A stretch of 64,000 nt of DNA, from contig NZ_JADNYM010000015.1 of NCBI RefSeq assembly GCF_015708085.1, positions 50,044 to 114,043 on the forward strand. The letters are read 5' to 3'. A model generated the notes under the pieces. That model did no database searches. It saw only the letters and a list, made by a program, of their open reading frames with translations, and was not told the DNA's origin. The translations under genes and the position numbers were made by a program. How positions within the stretch are numbered: position 1 is the first letter of the stretch; each line of letters begins with the position of its first letter. This DNA is from Arthrobacter terrae (lineage in GTDB: Bacteria > Actinomycetota > Actinomycetes > Actinomycetales > Micrococcaceae). Positions 27,727-36,859 of this stretch are shown one piece after another.

Positions 27727-28503
27727 TCAGTGCTCCGCGTCTGCTGCGGCCGCTGCGGCTGCCTTCTCGGCGTCTTTCCCGGCGCGCAGAGCCTCCGCCT
27801 CGTGCTGTACCTCGGCTTTTTCCTGGTGGATGACCTCGGCGAAGAGCTTCTCCATCTCCTTGGCCACGCCCGCGGCTGAAGCCGGGTTCTGGCCAGTCAC
27901 CAGCCGGTCGTCAACCACAACCTTCTCGGCAAAGACGTCAGCCAGGACGTGGCTCGCACCCTGTTCCTCAAGCCGGTCCGCCAAAAAGAACGGGATGACC
28001 TTGTCTTTCCCCGCGGCAACCTCCTCGTCGTTAGTGAAAGCGGCCACCTTCCGGCCCTCAACGAGGCGACGCCCGTTCGCCAATTCCACGTTCAGCAGGC
28101 CGGCCGGTCCGTGGCAGACCGCGCCCACCAAGCCGCCGGCGTCGTAGACGCTGGCAACCAGGTGCTGCAGGCCTTCGCTGTCCGGGAAGTCCCACATGGC
28201 GCCGTGACCGCCGACGAGGTAAACGGCGTCGTACTGTTCGGGATCAACGACGTCGACGCGCGCCGTGTTGTAGAGACCGGCGCGCGTCGCCTCGTCCTGC
28301 GTGAAGGCAACTTGGATAGGATCTTCTGAGTCCACCGCGTCGCGCGGGGGCTGGCCGCCCTGGATGGACGCGAAGTCGACGAAATGCCCGGAATCCTTAA
28401 AAATCTTCCAGGGATGTGCAGCCTCGGCCACGTTGTAGCCCGTCTTCTCTCCCGTATCGCCAATCTCGGAAATGCTGGTCAATACCATGAGGATTTTCTT
28501 CAT
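27727..28503 (-). CDS. DJ-1/PfpI (Hsp31-like) family protein
   Basis: Class I glutamine amidotransferase-like protein, 258 aa. YDAVYLVGGHGAMWDF and the nucleophile elbow AVCHGPAGLL (Cys130-His131) match the Hsp31/YhbO-type glyoxalase/deglycase group. The C-terminal 30 residues are an Ala/Glu/Lys-rich tail not needed for the fold. The ATG at 28503 follows AAAGGAG by 6 bases, which decides it over a longer open frame. A GTTT-N16-GGGTTG element upstream resembles a general stress promoter. A role in oxidative or carbonyl stress is inferred. Confidence 0.9.
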   Translation of the reverse strand: MKKILMVLTSISEIGDTGEKTGYNVAEAAHPWKIFKDSGHFVDFASIQGGQPPRDAVDSEDPIQVAFTQDEATRAGLYNTARVDVVDPEQYDAVYLVGGHGAMWDFPDSEGLQHLVASVYDAGGLVGAVCHGPAGLLNVELANGRRLVEGRKVAAFTNDEEVAAGKDKVIPFFLADRLEEQGASHVLADVFAEKVVVDDRLVTGQNPASAAGVAKEMEKLFAEVIHQEKAEVQHEAEALRAGKDAEKAAAAAAADAEH

Positions 28504-28526
28504 GAAATGCTCCTTTCGTCCACCTT

Positions 28527-28552
28527 CAACCCTAGGCGAGTGCCTGGCAAAC
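28527..28552 (-). promoter_or_regulatory. Candidate SigB/SigF-type stress promoter of the DJ-1 gene
   Basis: The reverse strand reads GTTT, 16 bases, GGGTTG, ending 23 bases before the DJ-1 ATG. Actinobacterial general stress sigma factors recognise GTTT-N14 to 17-GGGTAT. The match is good at -35 and 4 of 6 at -10. Confidence 0.45.
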
Positions 28553-28665
28553 TGCCCAGCTCCATGGAAAATCTCACCCCGATCGACGCCGTCGCGAACG
28601 TCCAAAATTACACCGGGAGGGGACGCGATAAAGACTTGTACCCCGTTGCAGCAATGATTGCCCGG

Positions 28666-29625
28666 TCAGCAGCGGGTGGACGGGCCACCAACGATGACGG
28701 CCAGGACACCGAGGCCTGCATGAGCGGCCAGCACAGCGGGCAGAGGCGTAATGCCAATTTCGGCCAGTCCAGGGGCAGCCGTGCGCAGCCTCTGGACCAA
28801 CTCCCGCGCCTGGGACTCATTACCGAAGTGATGGACGGCGGCTTTTGCCGTGCCGGGGGGCCTGCCCGCAACGTCCGCCAGCACCAGTTCCTCCAGACGG
28901 GCGATTGCCCGGGCGGCGGACCGCACCCGCTCAAGGGGTACGATTTTCCCGTCTTGGATGGAGAGCAGCGGTTTAATGGCGAAAACCGTTCCCAGCCATG
29001 AGGCCGCCGCCCCTATTCTGCCGCCGCGGCGCAATTGATCCAGGCTGGGGACATAAAAGTAAATACGGGCCGCAGCCAGCTCCTCTCCCGCTGCAGCGGC
29101 AACGCCGGCTGAATCCAGCCCTGCTGCAGCAGCGACCAACGCGCCCTGCACGGCAAACCCCTGCGCCATGCCCGCGGTTCGGCTGTCCACGACTTCCACG
29201 GGAAAGTCAACGCGCGAGGCCGCCAGGCGTGCGGCTTCCACTGTGCCGGACAATCCGCCGGAAATATGCACCGAAACGGCAGCGGCAAATCCCGCGGACC
29301 TGACCGCAAGATACGCGCGTTCAAACTGTCCAGGCGAGGGGCGGGAGGTCGTCACCGGCTCTCCGGCCGCCAGGGCGACGGCAATGGCCTCAGCAAGATC
29401 GTCCATGCCCTCACCAAATATTTCCGTTCCCACCAGTACCGGCATTGGCACGATCGTGAGCCGCCCGTCGTCGGGCAGAGCAGAAGCCCAGCCCAGCGGG
29501 AGTCCGGACGCGGAGTCGGTAATGACTGCCACATCGGGACGAACCGCCAGCGGATCCTGCCCGGGACGTCTACCGGCCAGCTGGTCGCGCAGCCAGGACA
29601 ACACTGCAGGCTCACGCTGGGACAT
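28666..29625 (-). CDS. DegV family fatty-acid-binding protein
   Basis: 319-aa DegV protein. VAVITDSASGLP opens the fold, VTTSRPSPGQFERAY and HISGGLSGTVEAA hold the lipid-carboxylate contacts, and the second domain has RRGGRIGAAASWLG. In Firmicutes DegV-type proteins (FakB) present fatty acids to the kinase FakA; no FakA is in this window. It starts 11 bases after the leuS stop and is probably co-transcribed with it. Confidence 0.9.
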   Translation of the reverse strand: MSQREPAVLSWLRDQLAGRRPGQDPLAVRPDVAVITDSASGLPLGWASALPDDGRLTIVPMPVLVGTEIFGEGMDDLAEAIAVALAAGEPVTTSRPSPGQFERAYLAVRSAGFAAAVSVHISGGLSGTVEAARLAASRVDFPVEVVDSRTAGMAQGFAVQGALVAAAAGLDSAGVAAAAGEELAAARIYFYVPSLDQLRRGGRIGAAASWLGTVFAIKPLLSIQDGKIVPLERVRSAARAIARLEELVLADVAGRPPGTAKAAVHHFGNESQARELVQRLRTAAPGLAEIGITPLPAVLAAHAGLGVLAVIVGGPSTRC

Positions 29626-29636
29626 AATGCGGGGGC

Positions 29637-32162
29637 CTAAGCGGGAACGATGTTGACCAGTTTGGGGGCACGGACAATCACCGTACGCACCCCTCGACCG
29701 TCCAGAGCCTTGGCGACCGGTCCGGAGGCCATGGCCAGCGTGCGCAGCTCGTCCTCGGAAATATCGGGGGAAACTTCAAGCCGGTCCCGCACCTTGCCCT
29801 GGACCTGAACCACCGCCGTCACCGTCGTGCGGACCAACAGATCCGCATCCACTGCCGGCCAGCCAGCATTGGCCACGGACGCCTCGCGGCCGAGCCGGTT
29901 CCACAGGTCCTCTGCCGTGTACGGGGCAAAAAGGCTCAGAACGACGGCGACGGTCTCGGCTGCTTCCCGGACCGCCGGATCAGCTCCGCCGACACCAGCA
30001 TCGATGACCTTGCGGGTTGCGTTGACCAGTTCCATCAGCTTGGCCACCACAACATTGAATTTGTGCTGCTTCATCAGTTCAGTCGCGTCCGCGATGGTCC
30101 GGTGAGTGACCGCGCGCAGGGCACGGTCCCCGCTTGCCGGATCGGCGCCGACGACGCTGGTCACATCGTTGCCTAACCTCCACGCACGTGCCAGGAACTT
30201 GACCGAACCCGATGGCGAGACGTCCGCCCAGTCCACCTCGTCCTCCGGGGGACCTGCGAACACCATGGTCAGCCGAATCGCGTCCACGCCATATTTGTCC
30301 AGTTGCTGGCCCAAGTCGACTCCGTTGCCCAGCGATTTACTCATCGCCTTGCCACCGTTGAGCACCTGCCCCTGGTTCAGCAGCGCGCTGAACGGCTCGT
30401 CGGCGTCGAGCATTCCCATGTCATGGATCACCTTGGTGAAGAACCGGGCGTAGAGCAGATGCAGAATCGCGTGCTCCACGCCGCCTACGTACTGCCCCAC
30501 CGGCATCCACTGGTTGGCCTTCTGCGGGTCAAACGGCCCTCCCATGAACTCCGGGGAGGTAAAGCGCAGGAAATACCAGGAGGAATCGACAAACGTATCC
30601 ATCGTGTCGGTGTCCCGCTTGGCCGGACCCTCGCAGCGGGGGCAGCGGACATTCACCCAGGCTTCCGCCGCCGCGAGCGGGGACGTGCCCTTGGGTGAGA
30701 GGTCCTCACCGCGCAGATCCGCCGGCAGCGTCACGGGCAGCTGCTCGTCCGGAACAGGAACTTCGCCGCAGGCACCGCAGTGGATGATCGGGATGGGCGT
30801 TCCCCAGAACCGCTGCCTGCTGAGCAGCCAGTCACGCAGCCGGAAATTGACGAACTTCTCCCCCGTACCGTGGCGTTGGAGAATGCCGATGGCGGCGGAA
30901 ATGGCTTCGTCCTTGGCCAGACCGTCCAGCTCCCCCGAGTTCACCAGGATGCCCTCACCGGTAGCCGCAACGCCGGACACGGCAGGATCATCCTGGCCGG
31001 TGTCCAGCACCACGCGCACTGGCAGAGCAAAGGCCCGGGCAAAGTCCAGGTCCCGCTGGTCATGCGCCGGCACGGCCATAATGGCGCCGGTACCGTAGTC
31101 CGCCAGCACATAATCAGCGGCCCAAACCGGGAGCTTCTCACCGTTGAGCGGATTGACCGCGTACCGCCCGGTGAACACCCCGGTCTTCTCGCGTTCGGTG
31201 GACTGTCGCTCGATCTCGCTGAGCTTTTTGACCTGCTCGCGGTATTCGATCAGCGTTCGGGAGTGTTCCGCGGTCACCAGCTGTTCGGCCAGGGGCGCGT
31301 CGGCTGCGACCACGAAAAAGGTGGCACCGTAGAGCGTGTCCGGCCGCGTGGTGAAAACCGGAACCTCGTGTTCGGGCTGGTCGTGCGTTGCCTCGATGAC
31401 AAAGCGCACATGGGCGCCCTCGGAACGGCCAATCCAGTTGCGCTGCATCGCCAGGACGCGCTCCGGCCAGTGCCCCTTGAGCTCGTTCATATCATTGAGC
31501 AGCCGGTCCGCGTACTCGGTGATCCGGAAGTACCACTGGTTCAGGGATTTCTTGGTGACCTGCGTACCGCACCGTTCGCAGGCACCGTTGACCACCTGTT
31601 CGTTGGCCAGCACGGTCTGGTCCTTCGGGCACCAATTGACCGGAGAATTCTTCCGGTAAGCCAGTCCCCGCTCGTAGAAGCGTTTAAACAGCCACTGAGT
31701 CCAACGGTAATACTCCGGATCGGAGGTCTGCAGCCGTCTGGACCAGTCCACCGAGATGGCGTAGCGGCGGAAGGATGCGGCCTGCGTATCAATATTGGCG
31801 TAGGTCCACTCGCTGGGGTGGGCGTTGCGGGCGATGGCGGCGTTCTCCGCCGGCAGACCAAAGGAGTCCCAGCCGATCGGGTGCAGCACATCAAAGCCCT
31901 GCTGGCGCCAGTAGCGCGCCATAACATCGCCCATCGCAAAGGCCTCGGCGTGCCCCATATGCAGATCGCCCGAGGGGTAGGGGAACATGTCCAGCACGTA
32001 GCGGCGTTCCTTCGAACCATCGTCCAGCGGCGTGAAGATTTTAAGATCGTCCCAGACAGCAGGCCATTTAGCCTCCATCTGTGCGAAGTTATAGACGCCC
32101 TGCTCGTCTTTTTCTGCCTCAGTCCGGGACTGCACGCTCACGTATCCTGCCTTTACACTCAT
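29637..32162 (-). CDS. leuS: Leucine--tRNA ligase
   Basis: Class I aminoacyl-tRNA synthetase, 841 aa. HMGH signature at 68-71 in [15 protein letters not shown], an inserted editing domain, and the KMSKS loop as [13 protein letters not shown] zinc-type [12 protein letters not shown] and CPRCEG are visible. Start ATG 32162 begins [17 protein letters not shown]. The 250-base region upstream carries a hairpin, a short Leu-Leu reading frame and the glpK terminator. Confidence 0.98.
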   Translation of the reverse strand: MSVKAGYVSVQSRTEAEKDEQGVYNFAQMEAKWPAVWDDLKIFTPLDDGSKERRYVLDMFPYPSGDLHMGHAEAFAMGDVMARYWRQQGFDVLHPIGWDSFGLPAENAAIARNAHPSEWTYANIDTQAASFRRYAISVDWSRRLQTSDPEYYRWTQWLFKRFYERGLAYRKNSPVNWCPKDQTVLANEQVVNGACERCGTQVTKKSLNQWYFRITEYADRLLNDMNELKGHWPERVLAMQRNWIGRSEGAHVRFVIEATHDQPEHEVPVFTTRPDTLYGATFFVVAADAPLAEQLVTAEHSRTLIEYREQVKKLSEIERQSTEREKTGVFTGRYAVNPLNGEKLPVWAADYVLADYGTGAIMAVPAHDQRDLDFARAFALPVRVVLDTGQDDPAVSGVAATGEGILVNSGELDGLAKDEAISAAIGILQRHGTGEKFVNFRLRDWLLSRQRFWGTPIPIIHCGACGEVPVPDEQLPVTLPADLRGEDLSPKGTSPLAAAEAWVNVRCPRCEGPAKRDTDTMDTFVDSSWYFLRFTSPEFMGGPFDPQKANQWMPVGQYVGGVEHAILHLLYARFFTKVIHDMGMLDADEPFSALLNQGQVLNGGKAMSKSLGNGVDLGQQLDKYGVDAIRLTMVFAGPPEDEVDWADVSPSGSVKFLARAWRLGNDVTSVVGADPASGDRALRAVTHRTIADATELMKQHKFNVVVAKLMELVNATRKVIDAGVGGADPAVREAAETVAVVLSLFAPYTAEDLWNRLGREASVANAGWPAVDADLLVRTTVTAVVQVQGKVRDRLEVSPDISEDELRTLAMASGPVAKALDGRGVRTVIVRAPKLVNIVPA

Positions 32163-32189
32163 GATTGGCCTGTTGGCGAATTGCCTTCT

Positions 32190-32228
32190 TCACGCACAAA
32201 AGCCCCTCGACGCCGCACATAACAACAT
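32190..32228 (-). CDS. Candidate leuS leader peptide (12 aa, Leu-Leu)
   Basis: Between glpK and leuS the reverse strand has ATG-TTG-TTA followed by TGT, giving MLLCAASRGFCA and TGA. A GTG directly before would add one Met. The two leucine codons include the rare TTA and lie in the loop of a hairpin. There is no clear Shine-Dalgarno. It may sense leucyl-tRNA or be chance. Confidence 0.35.
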   Translation of the reverse strand: MLLCAASRGFCA

Positions 32229-32245
32229 CACAGCAGCAAGGGGCT
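32201..32245 (-). terminator. Attenuator-like hairpin ahead of leuS
   Basis: On the reverse strand AGCCCCT (32245-32239) pairs with AGGGGCT (32207-32201), followed at once by TTTT. The 31-base loop holds the Leu-Leu codons of the candidate leader. It lies 38 bases before the leuS start, where a terminator would block leuS unless it is regulated. Confidence 0.5.
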
Positions 32246-32310
32246 AGCCAAGGAAGTAAGCCATATAGCCAGACTACCGCATGGGCAGAATCCGGAGTCG
32301 AGGAAACAGT

Positions 32311-32393
32311 GGCGGCGGAGCCGCTGATTTATGTAGGCGACGTCAGAGGCCGAGGAACGAGGCCAGTCGCCGGGAAATCAGCGGTCCGCCGCC
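32311..32393 (-). terminator. Long imperfect stem-loop after glpK
   Basis: GGCGGCGGAGCCGCTGATTT (32311-32330) is complementary to 32375-32393 apart from one bulged base. The loop has further nested pairing (GGCGAC with GTCGCC). It starts about 20 bases after the glpK stop and probably terminates the glp transcript. Confidence 0.7.
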
Positions 32394-32412
32394 GCGTAGC
32401 GGCACCGGGCAC

Positions 32413-33927
32413 TTACCTTACGTCGGCGTCAACCCAATCCATCGACTTCGTGACAGCCTTCTTCCACAACCGCAGTTGCCGGTCCCGCTCGTCGGCGTCC
32501 ATATTCGGCTCCCAACGCTTGTCCTCAGACCAGTTCTTGGCCAGCTCCTCGGTATCCTTCCAGAAACCAACCGCCAGCCCGGCCGCATAGGCAGCACCGA
32601 GGGCCGTCGTTTCGGTCACCTTCGGCCGGATGACAGGGATCCCGAGGATGTCCGCCTGGAACTGCATCAGTGCATCGTTGGCGACCATGCCGCCGTCGAC
32701 CCGCAGATCCTCCATGTCAACCCCGGCATCGGCGTTAGCCGCATCGAGCACCTCGCGGGTCTGGAATGCCGTGGCCTCCAATGCCGCCCGGGCAATGTGG
32801 CCCTTGTTGGCAAAGCGCGTGAGCCCCACCATGACACCGCGCGCATCGCCCTTCCAATACGGTGCGAAGAGTCCCGAGAACGCCGGCACAATATATACGC
32901 CGCCGTTGTCCTCCACCGTGCGGGCAAGCTTTTCCACCTCTGGCGCGCTGGAAATCAGTCCCAAGTTATCGCGCAGCCACTGGATCAGCGAACCGGTGAC
33001 GGCAATGGAACCCTCCAATGCGTAAACCGGCTTTGCGTCGCCAAGGCGGTAGCAGACGGTGGTGAGCAGCCCGTTCTTGGAGTGCACAATCTCCTCGCCG
33101 GTATTGACGATCAGGAAGTTGCCGGTCCCGTAGGTGTTCTTGGCGCCGCCCTTTTCAAACGCCGCCTGACCGAAGGTAGCCGCCTGCTGGTCCCCAAGGA
33201 TTCCTGCAACAGGGACCTCGCGCAGCAGCTGAGAGGTGTGCACCGTACCGTAGACCTCGGAGGAGGACTTGATTGCGGGCATCATCGAGCGCGGAACCCC
33301 GAAGGCAGCCAGGATGTCATCATCCCAGGACAGCGTCTCCAGATCCATGAACATGGTGCGGGAGGCGTTGGTGACGTCGGTGATATGCACGCCGCCGTCG
33401 GTGCCGCCCGTCAGATTCCAGGTGACCCAGCTGTCGGTGTTGCCGAAGATCAGGTCCCCCGCCTCGGCCTTTTCCCGTGCGCCGTCCACATTGTCCAGGA
33501 TCCATTTGATCTTGGTGCCGGAGAAGTAGGTGGCCAGCGGCAGGCCGACCTTTTGCTTGAAACGCTCGACGCCGCCGTCGGCCGCCAGCTCGTCAACGAT
33601 GGATTGCGTGCGGGTGTCCTGCCAGACGATCGCGTTGTAGACCGGTTTGCCCGTGGTCTTATCCCACACGACGGCCGTTTCACGCTGATTGGTGATGCCG
33701 ACGGCGACAATATCGTGCCGGGTCAGGTTCGCCTTGGACAGGGCGGTCCCGATCACCTCACGGGTGTTGTCCCAGATTTCGACGGCGTCGTGCTCCACCC
33801 ATCCGGCCTTCGGAAAAATCTGCTCGTGCTCCTTTTGGCCGCTGGAGACGATGTTGCCGTCGTGGTCGAAAACGATCGCCCGGCTGCTGGTGGTTCCTTG
33901 ATCGATAGCAATTACATATTGAGACAT
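32413..33927 (-). CDS. glpK: Glycerol kinase
   Basis: FGGY-family kinase that phosphorylates glycerol to glycerol 3-phosphate, 504 aa. It starts [21 protein letters not shown] and carries [31 protein letters not shown] and the C-terminal [19 protein letters not shown]. Two ATG codons are adjacent; the second (33927) has AAGGA 7 bases upstream and matches the family start. It lies 63 bases downstream of glpF in the same direction. Confidence 0.98.
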   Translation of the reverse strand: MSQYVIAIDQGTTSSRAIVFDHDGNIVSSGQKEHEQIFPKAGWVEHDAVEIWDNTREVIGTALSKANLTRHDIVAVGITNQRETAVVWDKTTGKPVYNAIVWQDTRTQSIVDELAADGGVERFKQKVGLPLATYFSGTKIKWILDNVDGAREKAEAGDLIFGNTDSWVTWNLTGGTDGGVHITDVTNASRTMFMDLETLSWDDDILAAFGVPRSMMPAIKSSSEVYGTVHTSQLLREVPVAGILGDQQAATFGQAAFEKGGAKNTYGTGNFLIVNTGEEIVHSKNGLLTTVCYRLGDAKPVYALEGSIAVTGSLIQWLRDNLGLISSAPEVEKLARTVEDNGGVYIVPAFSGLFAPYWKGDARGVMVGLTRFANKGHIARAALEATAFQTREVLDAANADAGVDMEDLRVDGGMVANDALMQFQADILGIPVIRPKVTETTALGAAYAAGLAVGFWKDTEELAKNWSEDKRWEPNMDADERDRQLRLWKKAVTKSMDWVDADVR

Positions 33928-33990
33928 CATTGTTTCCTTCTGCTATGCCTGCGTTGAACAGGTGTGTCTGCTGTTAACGTACTCCTGTGC

Positions 33991-34731
33991 TTACTTGACC
34001 AACAGCGGCATGATCTGCACGCCAATTCCGGCCAGCACTCCGCCGATCAGCGGACCGACTACCGGCACCCAGGAGTAGCTCCAGTCGCTGGAACCCTTGC
34101 CCTTGATCGGCAGGAAGGCGTGTGCAATACGAGGCCCGAGGTCACGGGCCGGGTTGATGGCGTAACCGGTCGGTCCACCGAGGGAGGCGCCAATTCCGAC
34201 GACGAGGAGGGCAACCGGCAGTGGGCCAAGACCTGCGGCACTCTTGCCGAAGAGCAGGATGACAAACACCAGCACGAAGGTGCCGATGATTTCGGTCACT
34301 ACGTTCCAGCCGTAGTTACGGATGGCCGGACCGGTCGAGAAGACGCCCAGTTTTGCCGCGGCGTCGGGCTCGGCGTCAAAGTGCTGCTTGTATGCCAACC
34401 AGCAGAGGACGGCACCAATGATGGCACCGATCATTTCTCCACCTAAGGATGTGAAGACGCTGCCGGCGTTGACCGCGACACCGGGGGCAAATTCCTTCGC
34501 GCCGCTGACCAGCACACCGATGGTCACTGCGGGGTTGAGCTGGGCGCCGGATTTGGCCGCGACGAAAACGCCGGCCATCACGGCAAGACCCCAGCCAAAG
34601 TTGACCATCAGGAACCCGCCGGCGTTACCTTTTGTGCCCCGCAGGGCAACGTTCGCTACAACGCCGCAACCGAGCAGCGTCAACATCATGGTTCCCATTA
34701 TTTCCGATAGGAACACAATTCCAAGAGACAT
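33991..34731 (-). CDS. glpF: Glycerol uptake facilitator (aquaglyceroporin)
   Basis: MIP-family channel, 246 aa, six membrane segments. NPA boxes are at 66-68 (LNPAVT) and 193-195 (INPARD); the Asp after the second NPA-Arg is typical of glycerol-conducting channels. The ATG at 34731 follows AGGAG by 6 bases. It is the first gene of glpF-glpK. A direct-repeat and palindrome element directly upstream may be its operator. Confidence 0.96.
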   Translation of the reverse strand: MSLGIVFLSEIMGTMMLTLLGCGVVANVALRGTKGNAGGFLMVNFGWGLAVMAGVFVAAKSGAQLNPAVTIGVLVSGAKEFAPGVAVNAGSVFTSLGGEMIGAIIGAVLCWLAYKQHFDAEPDAAAKLGVFSTGPAIRNYGWNVVTEIIGTFVLVFVILLFGKSAAGLGPLPVALLVVGIGASLGGPTGYAINPARDLGPRIAHAFLPIKGKGSSDWSYSWVPVVGPLIGGVLAGIGVQIMPLLVK

Positions 34732-34744
34732 CCTTGACTCCTTT

Positions 34745-34774
34745 ATCTATTCTGTTGTCAGAATCTATTCTGTT
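34745..34774. promoter_or_regulatory. Candidate operator of glpF-glpK
   Basis: ATCTATTCTGTT occurs twice, 18 bases apart (34745-34756, 34763-34774), and the first copy is part of the palindrome ATTCTG-N4-CAGAAT (34749-34764). It lies 14 to 43 bases before the glpF start codon, overlapping the likely promoter (TATATA follows on the upstream side). The regulator that would bind it is not established. Confidence 0.55.
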
Positions 34775-34870
34775 ATATACGGGTTCATTGTAAAGCGGCC
34801 CGAACGTGAACCACCGTTCTTGCACCTTTTCCCATCGATTTCCCTGCAAATATCTTCCAGGGGACGGGAT

Positions 34871-36742
34871 TCAGGCGATCAGGCTTTTATCCTGGACGCC
34901 GTGAAAACGGTGCAGAATATCCTGCGCGTGCTGTATCTCGTCGGCGCAGCGGGAGGCGTCCCACCCCAATGGGCCGGCCAGCGCCTGCGCTGTTTCGGTC
35001 AGCAGGTCGGCGGTGACCAGCCCTCGGAAAGCGAGCGAGGTGCGCCGGATCAGCACGTCAATGAGGTGGCCGATCTGCTCGTGCTCCACCATGAAGGCGA
35101 TCTCACGGCTGCTCAGTTCGGGGGTGGAGTCAAAGACCCGGTCTGCTCCATCCTGACCCGATGGCCCGTTCTGCAGGTACGCGATCACTTCGGTGGCCCT
35201 GGTGCCGTAGCGGGTGAGGAGAACACCCGCCCGGGTCGCATCCAGGGTGGGCGTGACGTGGCCGCGGATCCACGCTTCGATTCCCGCATCCGTACACGGG
35301 AATCCGGCGCCGCCGCCAATGGCGAGCTTGGCGGTGCTGACCTTGCGTTCGCTGCCCAAAATGGCGAGCACATCGTCGGCCATGTGCTCCGACAATGCCC
35401 GGAAGGTGGTCCATTTTCCGCCCACCAGGCTCAACGTGGACACCTTCCTGCCGCCGCTTGCCTTCCCACCGAGGGTCACCTCACTGCGTTCGATCCGGTA
35501 ATCCCTGGACACAAATCCGGGCTGCGTTTCATCATGGCGGGGCAGCGGACGCACGCCGGCGAAACTATAGACGATGTTCCCGCGGTCCATCGGGATCGAG
35601 GGAAAAACATGCCCGATGAGCTCGAAGAAGTAGTCCACTTCCTCCGGCGTGCAGACCGGAGTCTCGGTCATGTCGGCGTCGATGTCGGTGGTGCCGACCA
35701 GGACGCGGTCGCCCATCGGGTAGATCAAGACGATCCGGCCATCGGTGTGCTCGAAGAAGATTTCCCGCCCGTTGCAGGCTGCGAGCAGCTCCGGATGGTC
35801 CAGCACGATGTGCGAACCCTTGGTACCGCCCATATACCGGGTGGCTCCGCCCAACACGGCATTGGTCTGATCCACCCACGCGCCCGTGGTGTTAACCACG
35901 ACGTCGGCCGTAAAGCTGAACGACTTGCCGGTGAGCTGATCGGTGAGTTCGACGCCGTCGTCCGTCACCGCTGTAGCGCCCACATAGTTGATGGCGCGTG
36001 CTTGGCTGACACCGGCCGTATTGTCGCCGGCACCGGTGGTACCACCGCCTGCGGCACCTGCCTTTTCGCCGTCCTGCAGCACGTCCAGTGTCAACCGCTC
36101 CGGATTGTGCACCGACGCGTCAAAATACGTTGCCGCGTACTTAATCTCCGGATTCAGCTTCGGCAGTTCGGACAGGGCCGTTTTGCGGCCCATGAACTGA
36201 TGCCTCGGTACCGAACCGCCATTGCGGGAAAACGAATCATAAAGAGTCAGGCCGGCCTTGATCAGGAAGGCTCCGCGCTCCACGTGTTTGCCCTGCTGCT
36301 TATGCGTCAGGAACCGCAGCGGGGCGGCCAAAATACCGGAAAAAGTACTAAAAATCGGAATGGTTGTTTTCAGCGGCTTGACGTAGTGCGGTGCAATGTT
36401 GAGCAGGCCATTTCGCTCGACCACCGACTCCTGCACCAGACGGAATTCCCCGTTCTCCAGATAGCGGATGCCGCCGTGGATCATGTGCGATGACGCTCCG
36501 CTGGCCCCTTGGCAATAGTCACCACGCTCGACGAGGGCCACATCGATTCCCTGCAGGGCCAGGTCGCGGAAAGTCCCGACTCCGTTGATGCCGCCGCCAA
36601 TGATCAGGACCTGGGCGTGCGGTCTGTCGCGCAGCTGCTCCACGCCTGCGCGTGCGGCGGGTTCCGCTGCCGGGGAGTCCTGCCCCTTGGTATTCTGCTT
36701 TTCTGCTCCGGCGGGTGTGCCGGCCGATCCGGTGATACTCAA
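34871..36742 (-). CDS. glpD: Glycerol-3-phosphate dehydrogenase (FAD-dependent, aerobic type)
   Basis: Membrane-associated flavoenzyme that oxidises glycerol 3-phosphate to dihydroxyacetone phosphate and feeds quinone. VLIIGGGINGVG binds FAD; GDYCQGASGASSHMIHGGIRYLE, TGAWVDQTN and VGTTDID are GlpD hallmarks; a C-terminal DAO_C domain follows. TTG 36742 was chosen because AAGGGG precedes it; an ATG at 36823 would extend into what looks like promoter sequence. From the TTG it is 623 aa, longer than the usual 560-580 because of an N-terminal low-complexity tail. It runs towards glpF with 139 bases between. Confidence 0.93.
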   Translation of the reverse strand: MSITGSAGTPAGAEKQNTKGQDSPAAEPAARAGVEQLRDRPHAQVLIIGGGINGVGTFRDLALQGIDVALVERGDYCQGASGASSHMIHGGIRYLENGEFRLVQESVVERNGLLNIAPHYVKPLKTTIPIFSTFSGILAAPLRFLTHKQQGKHVERGAFLIKAGLTLYDSFSRNGGSVPRHQFMGRKTALSELPKLNPEIKYAATYFDASVHNPERLTLDVLQDGEKAGAAGGGTTGAGDNTAGVSQARAINYVGATAVTDDGVELTDQLTGKSFSFTADVVVNTTGAWVDQTNAVLGGATRYMGGTKGSHIVLDHPELLAACNGREIFFEHTDGRIVLIYPMGDRVLVGTTDIDADMTETPVCTPEEVDYFFELIGHVFPSIPMDRGNIVYSFAGVRPLPRHDETQPGFVSRDYRIERSEVTLGGKASGGRKVSTLSLVGGKWTTFRALSEHMADDVLAILGSERKVSTAKLAIGGGAGFPCTDAGIEAWIRGHVTPTLDATRAGVLLTRYGTRATEVIAYLQNGPSGQDGADRVFDSTPELSSREIAFMVEHEQIGHLIDVLIRRTSLAFRGLVTADLLTETAQALAGPLGWDASRCADEIQHAQDILHRFHGVQDKSLIA

Positions 36743-36859
36743 TGTGACCCCTTCGAGTCCCGAAGTTTGCGCCGTTGGGCGCCTTCTCCCACTATTGTTG
36801 GGACAGTTGGAAAATATAGTCAACAGGTATGCACAAACGTGCAGAACGGAGGAGCGGCC
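36743..36859. promoter_or_regulatory. Divergent promoter region glpD / SorC-type regulator
   Basis: About 117 bases. AT-rich TTGGAAAATATAGTCAA near 36808-36824 stands out, with TTGACT on the reverse strand that could be a -35 for glpD. A SorC-type regulator often binds such a divergent region. No site is proven. Confidence 0.4.

Noticed and set aside
32163..32412. T-box upstream of leuS
   Set aside because: No T-box sequence (AGGGTGGNACCGCG-like) is present; only a simple hairpin and a mini-frame.
32281..33957. 558-codon open frame on the + strand over glpK
   Set aside because: Antisense of glpK with no family signature; a high-GC artefact.
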